NCBI GenBank assembly: GCA_010645155.1
Contig: CM021319.1
Coordinates: forward strand, 2,213,401-2,277,400
Direction of reading: 5' to 3'
Origin: Tigriopus japonicus
Taxonomy: Eukaryota; Arthropoda; Copepoda; Harpacticoida; Harpacticidae
Length of the DNA stretch: 64,000 bases
This document shows, one piece after another, positions 21,527 to 34,665 of this stretch; within the stretch, counting starts at the first letter, position 1; each line of letters starts with the position of its first letter. The notes beneath the pieces are model-generated. The model was not told where the DNA came from and did no database searches. It saw nothing but the letters and a program-made list of their open reading frames with translations. Made by a program: the position numbers and the translations under genes.

Positions 21527-22174
21527 CTCTGCCCTTTTATTGGTGTGGCTCGGCTGAGTGACTGCCCCTCTGCCTACTATTTGACTATTTTTCTCTTTGG
21601 CTCACCTTGTTCCTCGTTTCATGCCGTGGGCGTGCGAACACCAACCACAGACCCCCGCCCGCTCAGCCTGCCGTTCTGCGCCCTCGCTCCTGGTGTCTGT
21701 GTGTGTCTGTGTGTGTGTCTGTGTGTCCGTCAGAGCAATCGTTCGTTGGTGGCGACCGACCCCCAACTCTGACTCTCCTACTTCTGCTAGATCCTCGTTC
21801 GTGGTCGCCTTCGAGGAGATCTTGTTCGTCTCTAGGACTGGCTCCCGTCCCTCGACCCACCCTTTGTCCCTCCTTCCCTTCCTCCCTCCGTGAGCCAACC
21901 TGGACCCGCCCCCGTTGTCCGTCTCCGCCTCCGCTGATCTCCCGCCGCTTGGCGGAGCTGTGAAGGTGTCGTCGTCGAGCTTTTGAGCCCGTTGTCCCGG
22001 TTGGACCCGCCGAGTCCGGTCTCCGGCCTCTGTCTTTCCCCCCGCCTCACGCCCTTTGCTTCACGCCCATCTCAGTTTTCGTCGTCGACCCGTTAGGTTG
22101 ACGTCATCGGGTGGATTGTTTAGGTTTGCATTCCCATCGTTGATTGGGGTTAGACTGATCGAATCGTCTTCAGA
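21527..22174 (+). promoter_or_regulatory. GC-rich promoter / 5'UTR region of PP1
   Basis: Base composition rises sharply here compared with the flanks, with many ccg, gcg and pyrimidine-rich blocks, and stays high up to the PP1 ATG. A gtctgtgtgtgtctgtgtgt microsatellite lies at about 21690-21735. The open frames on both strands across this stretch are low-complexity and not protein-like. I infer a promoter and 5' untranslated exon; the start site cannot be placed. Confidence 0.55.
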
Positions 22175-23683
<1,509 letters not shown>

Positions 23684-23758
23684 TGATGATGATCAAGCAA
23701 CAAGCAAGCAGAAGTTTAACAAAGCAAAGGGCGGCCCAACGCCAACGCGGACACGTTA

Positions 23759-23764
23759 AATAAA
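23759..23764 (+). terminator. PP1 poly(A) signal
   Basis: AATAAA occurs 75 bases after the PP1 stop. A second A-rich candidate (caataaaaaatc) lies near 24160, close to the convergent UFC1 3' end. Confidence 0.55.
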
Positions 23765-24215
23765 TCAACGGGGTGAAGAACACGTTAGCGACTATTCTTA
23801 TTTCATTTCCTTCTTTTGTTCCGACGCATTGTGAACTCGATCGGGTCGGATGGTTGAATTCGCTCTCTGAACCCCAGTCCCATTTCTCTCTCTCTCTTTC
23901 GCCCCCTCCCCCGTTTTCCTCTCGTACTCAAGATATATATAGATATATACATACATATATATTCATTCACCCGCCCCTTTGGTCTTCGCGCCTCATTGTA
24001 ACTCCCAACTCCTCCCTGATACGACACACACACCAAAAAGCATAATAACAATAGATCGCCGAATCGAGCTTCGCAATGCTTCGGGATCGTCATCGTTGCC
24101 TTGTTTTTTCCCTTTTTCTTTATAGTGTTGTAATTGTAACATATAAAAATAATGATAACAATAAAAAATCAACACCCCCGAGTGAACCTGACCAACCCAG
24201 CCCAAGGGATTATGA

Positions 24216-24719
24216 CTATTCGGTCTTCTTCTCCTGGTACTTGACCACACCCTTCTGGATCAGATCGGGGATCTCCACCGCCAACCAAGGCCCCAATCCC
24301 AAGGCCATTGCTTGGGCAATCCCAAATTTAGGCGCGTTTCTCGACCACAAAGGCTTGAAATGATCGGTCATACAAATCTTTCCTCCTCGATACATTTTGG
24401 CCGTTTTTCCATCCAATTCGGGCAAGGAAATCTCGGGTGCGGTCATGGGATATGTCACCGGGATATCAAATTCCACGTCAAATTCGTATTTGAGGAGCTC
24501 GTGGATGTACCAACATTTGCCAAACCATCGTGTGCCTTCTTTGTTGGATTCCAAACGAAACCAATCCGAATCGGATTGTTTGTTGTTCTCGACGTAGGCA
24601 ATCAGGGCTCGATATTCTTCCTTGAGGCGTTCCACCCAAAGATCTCGATCTCGAGGACCGGCCTTGGTCTTCATTAAGGGGATACTACTCAGGGTCTTTT
24701 TGGTGGCCGCGTCTACCAT
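24216..24719 (-). CDS. Ufc1: UFM1-conjugating enzyme (E2-like) UFC1
   Basis: One uninterrupted exon encodes 167 residues, exactly the usual length. UFC1 accepts the ubiquitin-like modifier UFM1 from UBA5 as a thioester and passes it to substrates with UFL1; ufmylation marks ribosomes and ER proteins. The catalytic cysteine is Cys116 in [14 protein letters not shown], the same position as in other animals. The family-specific N-terminal helix ([20 protein letters not shown]) and the E2-core strands [20 protein letters not shown] and [14 protein letters not shown] are intact. The 3' end faces the PP1 3' end about 530 bases away (convergent pair). Lack of introns is unlike its neighbours, but a coding intronless UFC1 is not necessarily a retrocopy, since the frame is intact and conserved throughout. 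Confidence 0.97.
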   Translation of the reverse strand: MVDAATKKTLSSIPLMKTKAGPRDRDLWVERLKEEYRALIAYVENNKQSDSDWFRLESNKEGTRWFGKCWYIHELLKYEFDVEFDIPVTYPMTAPEISLPELDGKTAKMYRGGKICMTDHFKPLWSRNAPKFGIAQAMALGLGPWLAVEIPDLIQKGVVKYQEKKTE

Positions 24720-25946
24720 GATGAATGACTTGGAACGGGTCCGAATGCTCGGTTGAGTGCGAGTGTATCTGTCAAATCAAGGGCAGAAGAACTTCTACCT
24801 GATATGTTTACTTTATCGAGCTTCTGAAGCAATGTGTTGCTGATCCATGTGGCAAGACTGGTCAGCGACACTGAAAAAATGAAGCAAAAAGGGCCAATCC
24901 TTGGGAAAGGAAGAATAAGAAGAAAAAATCAAACTTTCGAACGACAATAAGATCATATTTTTCTCAAATTTTGATGTAAAATTCATCTGCTTGGACTAAA
25001 AAGTGTTTGCTAAACCCTGTGTAATTCAAAATTGCCTTTTGCATTAAGTTCGTTGACCATTAAGTAACAAGTACAGCAGCGCTAAATTTCACGATTCCAC
25101 AGGCTGTCCAGCAGAACTTGCACAAATCAGCTTGCGTGACCAGATATTTTGGCCTGAAAATTAGAGACTCGAACGAGAAGCTAGAAAAAATCATTTGGCC
25201 TTAATCCAATTTTTTTTCTTCGGTCTGAAAAAATGGGAAAATGGTAGAAATGTAAGGATAAAACGTGTAACTGAGACTACATCTATTATATAGTAGATAA
25301 TGTAGGTATCTATTGTGTATACATGTATCATCCATTCCATCAAAGAAAGCTGACATAATTGAATCTGCTTGCAACATTTATTGAAGCATTCAAAATTGGC
25401 CCTTTTGCCTCATGTTGCTATTGGCTTCTTCCTGTCCCTTTTTGGCCAAATTTAAGAACGGTTGGTTGTGATATTTGTAAAAAATCCAGTGACAGTTATT
25501 GAATTAACCGACATAAAAATCGTTTTCCCCCCAAATTAACACACAACCCAGTTTTTCCGGTTTGATTTTATCATGTGGAATAAACCAACATGATTTAAAT
25601 AACATGTCTTCATATTTGAATGTTTCAATGCCTTTTATATTGGCTTTTTATTCTTTGGGAGACTTTCCAAGACCGTAAGAAGCATACCGCAGAAGGTTTA
25701 AAACAAATTTATATTGTAAAAAAATCAAAATCCAATGATGTAAGTTTTAATGTTTTCAAATGATCTCCGTTAGGTACCGGAAATGAAATTCGGCTTTTTG
25801 GGCCTCTATTCTCTCTTTCAATCTGTACGTTTCAAAGTCTTTTCGGATACCAAATCGCGAATTTAACATGTTTTAATTGTTGCCAAACAAAAAGTCAAAA
25901 TGCAAATGTTGATGCATTTCATTCAATAAATGACTAGGATCTAGAC
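24720..25946. other. Intergenic upstream of UFC1
   Basis: The first 150 bases should contain the UFC1 promoter and 5'UTR on the minus strand. The rest is AT-rich, with no exon, RNA gene or transposon end that I can support. Confidence 0.45.
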
Positions 25947-26196
25947 CAGGGGTAGGCAACCGGTGGGCCGCGGCCCACATGTGGGCCCGAGGGTGATCTT
26001 TAGTGGGCTCAGGAGCTACATGGAAAGTCCAAAATAGTGGGCCCGCGAGTCACCCATAGTATTGTACTCGTGGGCCCAAAGCTCTTTGATCGTTAATTTG
26101 TGGGCCCCTGAGCCTACCAACGTCTGCTTGGTGGGCCCCTGACAATATGTGAACAAATTTTGTGGGCCTTTACCCAAAAGTGGTTTCCGACCCTTG
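25947..26196. mobile_element. hAT-type MITE (family A), complete, 250 bp
   Basis: The terminal repeats are caggggtaggcaacc and ggtttccgacccttg. The exact 8-bp target duplication is atctagac (25939-25946 and 26197-26204). The interior is dominated by gtgggccc words, as in the copy at 1449-1649, but it is 50 bp longer. Confidence 0.93.
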
Positions 26197-26204
26197 ATCT
26201 AGAC

Positions 26205-27338
26205 CTAGACAGGGTTGAGTCAATTACTTGAAAAATGTAATTATTACAATTACAATTACTTTGTCGAAAAACGTAATTAATTACAATTGCATCTCCCGGA
26301 AAAAAAATCTTCATTTGTTAGTGGCATCACATTGACATCAAATTGATCACAAAAAAAATGGTTCGCAAGTAAAAACCTTCTAGCTAACTAGTCTTTAGGG
26401 TTACTTTATTATTGTACTAAGATTTCGTTAATTACTTGGCCCAAAAGTGCAATTGATTATAACTACTGATCCCTGGACCCAGACTAGAGTGATGTTTGTT
26501 ATTTTGGTCAAACAAACGATTTCGCTTCAACTTTATTAGCACTTTTTATTTCCGTTGTTTATCATTAGATAACAAAGGAGTTCACATTGAACACATGAAG
26601 ATCCCGCGTTTACATGCGCTCAGGGTCAGTGGCAGATATTCTTGCTTAATTTTTTCACCTCTGACGATTCATTTTTAGCAAGACACTTTTATCTCGCTTA
26701 TAATTGCCATTGAAAACATTTATTCACAAACCGCTCTCGATCAGGAAGCCAGCCTTTGGCTCCAATCCCCCGATAAGCGATAACAGTGAAATCATGAATG
26801 AAGGCACACCATTAAACACACATTCCCACAGCTCAAGCAATCACTTGCCTCGTTGATCCTTCTAGCCATTCTTCTCTATGACACAGTTCAGCTGACATTG
26901 CCGAGTTTGTCTCACTCTTTCTCACCGTAAAACGGATTTTATCCAGAGTGACGGAGAACCAAAGTCAGGCATCACCAAGAGGCCCACCTCCCTTGGAACC
27001 CGCCACCGCCGTAGTATCAGCCGTCCTCTCTCGTGTCCTTTGGATTCCTCAAAGAGACAGAGGGACCTCCTGGCTGCCGTCTCCATCAACGATCTTGTTC
27101 CGCTCCTTCCAAGTGTGTGTGTGGATGTCGGGTTATCAAGATGGGCCTGAATGGGATCAACCCTTGAAAACAAGGCCTTCATCTCCATTACTCGTGGCGC
27201 TCAAGATTCGACGTTCTATCCACCCGTAGTCTAGCATTGAAGGGGATTTTGGGCTCGCTTCATGCCCGTTTTACTGCGTGAACTACCTCTCCGTGATCAT
27301 CATCATCGCCGTCGTCGTCGTTGTCGGGCTCCAGAATA
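26205..27338. promoter_or_regulatory. Upstream region and probable 5'UTR of Cbl
   Basis: From about 26880 the sequence becomes less AT-rich and continues without a coding match to the Cbl start. An in-frame TGA at 27294-27296 limits the coding frame on its 5' side. The transcription start cannot be placed from sequence alone. Confidence 0.4.
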
Positions 27339-30251
27339 ATGTCCATGGGTGTGGATAACGCCCACCCACCCTCGAGTACTTCGGTGCCCACGCCCCCCGT
27401 CCCGCCTTTGTCGCAGACCTCGCCCTCAATCATAACCGTATTGCCTCCACCCGCTTCTCCGCAATTTCGACGCTCCGAGTCGGGTTCGAGCGAGGCCACC
27501 GTGGGTCTAGGCGTGTCCTTGGGCGGTTCCGGGTCCTCTTCGACCTCGTTGAACTCGCCTTCGTCGGGGGGTTCGTTGCCGGTGGGTGCGTTGAGCACCA
27601 GTTTGTTGCAATCGGCCCCGCGACCCATCGGTCGGTTTTTGTCCAAAGTTCATGGGGCGTTTACGCCGCACGGTTTGTCGACCACGGCCCGTATTACCGT
27701 GGATCGTCGATCCATGGAGAAAACGTGGAAGCTCATGGACAAGGTGGTGCGCTCTTGTCAACACCCTCGGATGAAATTGAAGAACTCGCCGCCGTTCATT
27801 TTGGACATTCTGCCCGATACCTATCAGCATTTGCGACTCATTTATAAGAAAAATGAGGACCAACTCGCGGTTCTCAATAATAACGAATACTTCAAAATCT
27901 TTATCGAGAGCTTGCAGAAAAAGTGTAAGCAGGCTTCCAAGCTCTTCAAGGACGGCAAAGAGAAGATGTATGAGGAGGCCTCGCCTTATCGGCGAAACTT
28001 AACCAAATTGAGCCTGGTCTTTAGTCATATGCTCAGTGAACTGAAAGCCATCTATCCAAATGGGATGTTTGCCGGTGATAACTTCAGAATCACGAAGAGC
28101 GATGCGGCGGATTTCTGGAAGAAATCCTTCGGTGATAAGTAAGTATCGAGTACCTGCCATAGATAGTATCATTCATGTTGAGGAAATAGCTTTCTTATAC
28201 GTTTGATGCAACCTACATTTATTGATTATTAAGATACTCTAGTTCAATATCCACAATTTTTATCAATTAATTATTCTTCTTGTAGAACAATAGTTCCGTG
28301 GAAGAGCTTCCGGACCACCCTCAACAATGTTCACTCCATCGGTACGGGATTAGAAGCCATGGCACTCAAATCGACCATTGATTTGACCTGTAATGACTTT
28401 ATCTCCAATTTCGAATTCGATGTGTTCACTAGGTAACTAAAAATGGAAGACATGCCTCAACTAATCAGATCAATCCTTTATGTTATTATCTTCCTGGATT
28501 TGTTAGGTTGTTTCAACCATGGTCGTCCCTCTTGAGGAATTGGCAAATTTTGGCTGTGACGCATCCGGGTTATGTCGCCTTCTTGACCTACGACGAAGTC
28601 AAAGCGCGTTTGGAGCGACATCTAGATAAACCAGGAAGGTTCGTCCCAATCTCAAACACATTTTCTCTATCTCATTCAAAAAACTGATACATTATTCCTG
28701 CTTTTAGCTATGTGTTTCGATTAAGTTGCACTCGTTTAGGACAATGGGCCATTGGCTACGTGACCTCGGATCGAAATATATTACAGACCATCCCACAAAA
28801 CAAAAGTCTTTGTCAGGCATTGTTGGATGGACATCGAGAGGGCTTGTAAGTACAGTCGGGGTTTCGATTTCAGGGATTTTTTGCGAGTCAGCGAGAAAAA
28901 TTCCTTGATTAGAGATTTCCCTTAAGTTTCCCAACTTCAAGAAAATGATAAAAATCACTCGTATAGTTAAACTTTTATGCACTATTTACTTCTGACATAT
29001 TTTCCCACCACTGAAGAATAATTTTTAAGCACGAAAATTTGTAACTCTCATCTGCTTCTGCTTTTCTCTTGCGTCAACAAGGCACATATTTTGAGTACAA
29101 GTGGGACCTTCACACTCGAAGCTCTCAAGGTTCCTCTCTCTCTTGACAATAGTTCCGAACCTTTGTAGGCCAGGTACTGGAAGCACTCCTTGTAACTTAT
29201 CTTGGTTTAATGGTTTGTCTTCTTTTCTGTCTCATCAGGTTCATCCTAAACCTCATTATGCTCGTAAAACATTTTGCTAAATAAGAAACGCACAAAAGTT
29301 TCTTAACCTGAATCGTTGTAATTTGCAAAATTCCCCAAATCGTGACCATTTATGTAATTAAAAAAAAATGGTCAGCAAGGAAAAATCCCTTAAATTGAAA
29401 TTTTTCCTTTGATCGAAATCCAACTATACTGTAATGTGCTTATTGATGATGCAAAACTCCTAACTTATCAATGACCACCCTTTTTAGTTACCTTTTCCCC
29501 GATGGCCGAACAGTCAACCCAGACCTTAGTTGGGCAGTTCAAGCCACGCCCGAGGATCACATCCGAGTGACACAAGAGCAATACGAACTCTACTGTGAAA
29601 TGGGATCCACGTTCCAAATGTGCAAGATCTGTGCCGAAAACAGCAAAGACATCCGAATTGAACCCTGTGGGCATCTTCTGTGTATTATCTGTTTGACCTC
29701 TTGGCAGGTAAGTGATTCAAGACAAGATGGGTGCCATTATTCCATATGGCGCGTGGCCAGAGTCGATTCCAACATATGCTCCCATACGATTATAAATACG
29801 TTTGTCCCGAATGTGCGTTGGAATGACGAGAATGCCTTGAGCTTTTTTTTTAATTGCCATCAGACTACCAACCTTGAAGTTATCAATTTTTCAATTGGTC
29901 AAAGCCATTCATGTTGACTAAATTATAATCTTGTTGTGTACGAACAACTTGTCAATGAGTTTTACGATCAATTGAAGCTTATGTTAAGAGGTAATAATTC
30001 GAGTCTTGTTTTGGCTTCAGGATTCAGATGGAGGTGGAAGATGTCCGTTTTGTCGGGCGGAAATCAAAGGAACCGAGCAGATCGTGGTGGATCCATTTCA
30101 TCCCAACTACGGTGTCATTCAGTGCGGCGAGGAAATTGACCTCATGGATTGTGGTGACGACTGGCCGGGATCGGATCAACCCTCTTCCATTGTCAAAAAC
30201 TCGTCTGAGGAAAAACTCGAATCTGATTCGATTCTAGGGAGATCTGAATAA
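27339..30251 (+). CDS. Cbl: E3 ubiquitin ligase Cbl (short form)
   Basis: Exons 27339-28138, 28286-28432, 28507-28638, 28708-28845, 29488-29707 and 30021-30251 join in phase to 555 residues. Cbl binds phosphotyrosine on activated receptor kinases and ubiquitinates them for endocytosis. Residues 1 to about 120 are Ser/Pro/Gly-rich and unconserved. The tyrosine-kinase-binding module follows: four-helix bundle ([20 protein letters not shown]), EF hand ([17 protein letters not shown], then [20 protein letters not shown]) and divergent SH2 ([19 protein letters not shown], with the phosphotyrosine-binding Arg). The linker keeps the regulatory tyrosines ([12 protein letters not shown]). The RING finger [20 protein letters not shown] to CPFC is complete. 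The protein stops about 65 residues after the RING, so it lacks the long proline-rich tail and UBA domain, like the fly short isoform. The first ATG is 27339. The stop TAA is part of AATAAA at 30248-30253. Confidence 0.97.
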
Positions 30252-31318
30252 ATTATTTTATGAAAAATGTCATCATCCCTCAAATCAATTTTCATACTCA
30301 AGTTCTTATCGTATGAGAAACGCAAATTACTACCCTAAGTAAAGGTTCATTTTAGAGGTTTCTTTGCAATGATTGGGCATTCCTAATTAAAAGCTAGTCA
30401 AGGATCCTGATTTAAAACCGCACCAAACCATGTTATCCCGTTGATTGACAAGTTCAAACAAAGCTTCGGCATAAAAACTCGGTATGTCTAATGTTTCAAT
30501 CTTCAGGACTAGTACAAAACAACTTAATCGTGAAAAATGTGCGCATCGACAAGCTCAACTCAAACCGGTTACGGGTAGGAAAATGTCTTAGATCCAACAA
30601 CAAATTAGAACAAACCTCCCCGTCGTCGTCGTGGTCATCATCACCATTCTTCCATCCACCTTCCTAACGGTGTGACGCATATGTATTGTTATTCGAGTAC
30701 TCTTACTCGTCAGACGGAACGAGGTAGGTAGAGTACGTGCACCATCCTGCCTTCTTTCGTTCGTTTGTTCGACCATAAGTACTGCAGAAGACTTGGTGGT
30801 TGAACCGCTGATGCATTTCAATCCACCTACTCCTTCCATTGTCCTCCGAGATTCTTCGAGCTCAACGCGGCAAACAGGAAAGACGGAACCTTCCACTTCA
30901 ATTCATCCCTCCTACCTCTGATTGTTCAGTCGGCAGCGTTGATGTCTGTCCTGGACAACGACATGGTTTTGATCTCAATCCAACTGACGCCCCTGGGCCT
31001 TCCTGGGTTGGTTGGTAGGTTGGTCTACCAAAGCTCCATGCAACCTGATTCTTACTTTGGCTGCTGCTAAGACGCGAGGACGTGCGTATAATGTCGAGGG
31101 GTTTGGTTGGTTGGTTGGCTGGAAGTGCATATGATGAGATGCTCGGTTAGGACTGAAGGACGAATTTTGGTTAGTCTTACCCGAAACGCAGTCCAGGTTG
31201 CTCACGTTGAAAAAGGGCTTCAATATCCGTAGTGGACATATTGAAGCAGCTTTTGTGTAGAAAACCAAGAAATTCGTTCGTTTAATCTGTAACTTGTAGT
31301 ACTCAACCATCACACATA
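30252..31318. other. Intergenic between Cbl and the MFS transporter gene
   Basis: A possible cleavage site for Cbl lies just after 30253. From about 30580 the sequence is less AT-rich, with cgtcgtcgtcgtgg and ggttggttggt low-complexity runs, and probably includes the transporter promoter. No coding exon recognised. Confidence 0.4.
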
Positions 31319-34300
31319 ATGGCTTCGAATGAGGCGCAAAAATCCGATGTGGGGGTGAAGTGGAAGGATGAGCCACATGTGATCGAGGTCCCGCAATTAA
31401 TGCGAACCTCCAGTAAGAAGATCTTCACCCATCGCACCCTCACCACTCCCACCAAAACCTTGAGAACAAAGAGTTTCTTGTGGCTGAGAAGCAACGTTAT
31501 CGTTCAGAATTCCGACAATGATCAGTATTGCAATCGAAAGGTAAACAAATGACGCAATCCGGTGACTAACCCACAATGTTTTCCATGTACCTTCTTTCGT
31601 GCATGATACCGCAGTTGAATTGTATGGCAAGTGATGTAATATTTGAGAGCTGATTTGAGTTGTACCTTGCTTTAGAAACGTTATCAATCGTAAACCAGCA
31701 CATTGTCTTCTCTGGATATGGGAACATTCAAAAGCAGGAGCTTAAGCATTTCTATTTTGCAAATGATACGGGGAAAATGGTCAAAACGTTGTCATTTTGC
31801 TCTTCAGACGCATTGACCTTCTGCTCTGCTGAAGTGCTAAAGCTGTTCTCATAATTTCAAGGCCAAATAATTCTTTGCTTTCAATGGCGAATCTTTGCAG
31901 TTGCTAGAATCAAGAGCGATGTAAAAGATTGAAATAAAAAATAACCCCATTTTAAACCAACATAAATAAAAACATGATCCACCTGTGTTTACAAGTGGAC
32001 CACCAGAATTTCCCCTAGTTCCTACTTCCTGGTGTTCACTTTCCTGGGAAGTAAATTATTGATAAATTACGAAGAGTAATCATCCAGTTTTAGGTCTCAT
32101 ATCGTCGTTTTGGTAGAGAACAACATTTCCTTCAGATATCGCTTATTTGTGTTGCATTCCCCAATGAACAAAATATGCTTCCTAATACTTGCAATTCCTC
32201 AATGTAGTTTGAATGAACCTTCATTGTTTTGCAACTGAATAGAGATGCACTGATACTGCATGCGTGTTGTAACTCGTAGTTGAGATCGTCAATGGCATTG
32301 GGTTCCTCATATCCCTCAAATTATTGGTGCAGAATATCAGAGCCAATGTGTGCGAAATGCTAATCAGCCAAGGCGATAAATCAGCCCTTGCAGAATCTGC
32401 AACAACTTCGTGTTCAAAGAATCGAAAGGTTAACAAATGACTCTGCAAATACTCTTTACGACACACTTTCAACCATGAGAGTGGCCTGCCGTCATTTTAT
32501 TCTGATTTGGCTTGACTCTGCTCTGAGCCAAAATCATGATGCATGTGCGTAAAATATGATAGCCATTAAAATGGACTTTTCAAACAATGGTTCTCTGTTT
32601 AAACACATCCAAAGGATATTTAATTTCTGACGAACCAATTGTCTTGCATCTGAGAAAAGATACCTTGACTTTCCACATGGTCGGTGAAGTAACGAATGTG
32701 GATCTTTGTTACAGATTATGGCCATGGCCTTGATGAGTGGAGCGTTATTCATCGTAGGAACCACGGCCGCATCTGTTCATTATTTAGAAGCTCAACCAAA
32801 TAACAAGATAGAGGAAACTCGCACATCTTGGCCACGTAAGTGCCTCATCTCATCAATCCATCATTGCTAAACTCCAAACAACAACATATTTGTCCTATAT
32901 TTTTTCCAGTTATTCTGTATTATGTTGCCTTTGGTATTGGATCCCTTTGTGGTGGTATCTTATCTTATCTAAGTGGACGAATTCGAGCCCTGTCAGTTTT
33001 CTCTTTGACCAACCCTGTGGGATGGTTACTAATTGCTTTTTCTCCTTCAACCACCGTTCAATCATTTGGTTTGTTATGGTGTTCCCTCAGTTGCGGTGGT
33101 TTATTGAGCACTCTACAGGTACCAAACTCTGAATCATGGAACACCAGTTCATAGCCAATACTGACCACTCGTCTTTCAGGTTTATATTTGTGAAATCTCG
33201 TCAAAGATCTCGAGAAGTTGGTTGGGAGCACTGGGCGTGTCTAGTGCCGTTTTCGGGTATCACCTTCAGTACCTTCTGAGCGAAATGGAAAGTTCTTGTT
33301 CTCTATTGTGCGGATTAGTTCTCTCTGTGGTCTCATCCACGGTGGTTTTGACGGCGTCTTTCTTCCTTCCCGAGTCGCCCATCTGGCTCATTCTCTCCAG
33401 CCGGGAATCAGATGCGGTTCAAGTATGAAAATTATGAATATCTAGATTGATTAGTTTTTGGTTTAACTAGAAATGATGGTCTATTTAGGCTCTGACATCC
33501 TTGAAGACGGACGACAGTGATTCCATGAGCGAGTTCCTTTTGATCAAAACTTCCATTCATATGGAACGATCCTGCCCAACTCTTTGGAAGGCCTTCAAGC
33601 GAGCTATGGTTCTGTGCATGTTCATCCACGGCTTGGTCACGCTTGACGCCATCCCCATGGTTAACAATCCTGGAGAAATGATCACGGGTAAGTAAGCATA
33701 AGGACAGTAATTCTTATTCATTTTTATCTGGGATGGCCTAAGTCTATTTTTGTTAACAAATAGCGTTGGATTTTGAAAGTACATGTCAAACGTTTTTGTT
33801 GTCTTGTTCATAAAAAAAGTGCACGCAGGTCCATAAAAAATAATGTAAAAATCAATTTCGTTTAATGATATGTTTAAAATGTAAACACAAAAAGACAGCA
33901 TCGGGAGTTGTAAATCGCTACTCAATAGGGCTGCCTTAATTTTGGTTGAATCCCAATTATATCTTCCAATTCAATTCAGATTACATCCAAGTCAACCATT
34001 CCAAAAAGAGGTTCACACAACTTATGAGTCTCATTCTTTTTTGCAGGTCCTTATTCTTTAGCTGGAGCCTTGATGTTCATCCCTCTGATGAAGTACATGT
34101 CTCGTGTGAAGCTTTTGCTTTTTTGCTTGGCAGCCACGGCCTTGCGGTTGGTCTTGGTTTCCATTTCTAAGACTTTTGAGTTGTCCGACGATGGACAATC
34201 GTTCTCTCTCATGTTCTTTTGTCAAGCTGCGGGTTATGTTATTTCAACTATTGGGCTCATCTCAATGCCTCTCATCTATTCCACAGAGTTTCACTCCAGG

Positions 34301-34665
34301 TAAGCATTGATTACCTTAACAACGCTAAACATACAAGTGAACCACCTCGTTTTTTCAGCCTTTATCGTGACATTTTGCACGGTCTCACCATCACCATCAC
34401 CTCCATTTCCTTGGCCGTGTGGCATTCCATCATGGGCGAGCATTTGATCTCGGATCTGTTCTTATCTTGGTTCGCCATTGGCTTGTGCCTCTTCCTGGGC
34501 TTTTTCGTCTCCATCTACCTTCATGAAACTCAAGGGAAACATTTAGCTGAGTTGGAGCAATCTAGTACTGGCCGCAAGGTCATGGCCACTCACTACAAAA
34601 CGTCCCGAGAATCATCGACGGTGGACTTACCCTACCCACATCGGAGTTTGCAATTCACTCTTTAA
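31319..34665 (+). CDS. MFS transporter, sugar-porter (Tret1/SLC2-like) family
   Basis: Seven exons, 31319-31540, 32715-32835, 32910-33118, 33180-33422, 33489-33687, 34047-34299 and 34359-34665, join in phase to 517 residues, the right size for a 12-helix sugar porter. The first 74 residues are a hydrophilic cytosolic tail. Hydrophobic segments then follow in the expected order. Family marks are weak but ordered: GILSYLSGRIRAL (loop 2-3), VYICEISSKISRSWLGALGV (loop 4-5, compare E-x-S-P-x-x-R-G), FFLPESPIWLI (the PESPRWL signature after helix 6), STEFHSSLYRDI (loop 10-11) and HETQGKHLAELE (compare PETKGKTLEEIE). Several usually fixed Arg and Gly residues are changed, so the substrate, trehalose or another small solute, is uncertain. 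It should act in the plasma membrane. An aataaa lies about 20 bases after the stop. Confidence 0.85.

Noticed and set aside
21602..22050. Long open frames on both strands upstream of PP1
   Set aside because: They come from GC-rich, low-complexity 5' DNA with few stops. The proteins are Arg/Pro/Ser-rich with no domain, and the real PP1 start lies downstream.
24216..24719. UFC1 as a processed retrocopy because it lacks introns
   Set aside because: The frame is full length with the catalytic cysteine and conserved core, and there is no poly(A) tract or target duplication around it.
27321..27338. Starting Cbl at the TTG at 27321
   Set aside because: It is not an ATG. The first in-frame ATG after the upstream TGA is at 27339.
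27260..27863. Minus-strand open frames opposite Cbl exon 1
   Set aside because: They are shadows of a GC-rich coding exon whose plus-strand product is clearly Cbl.
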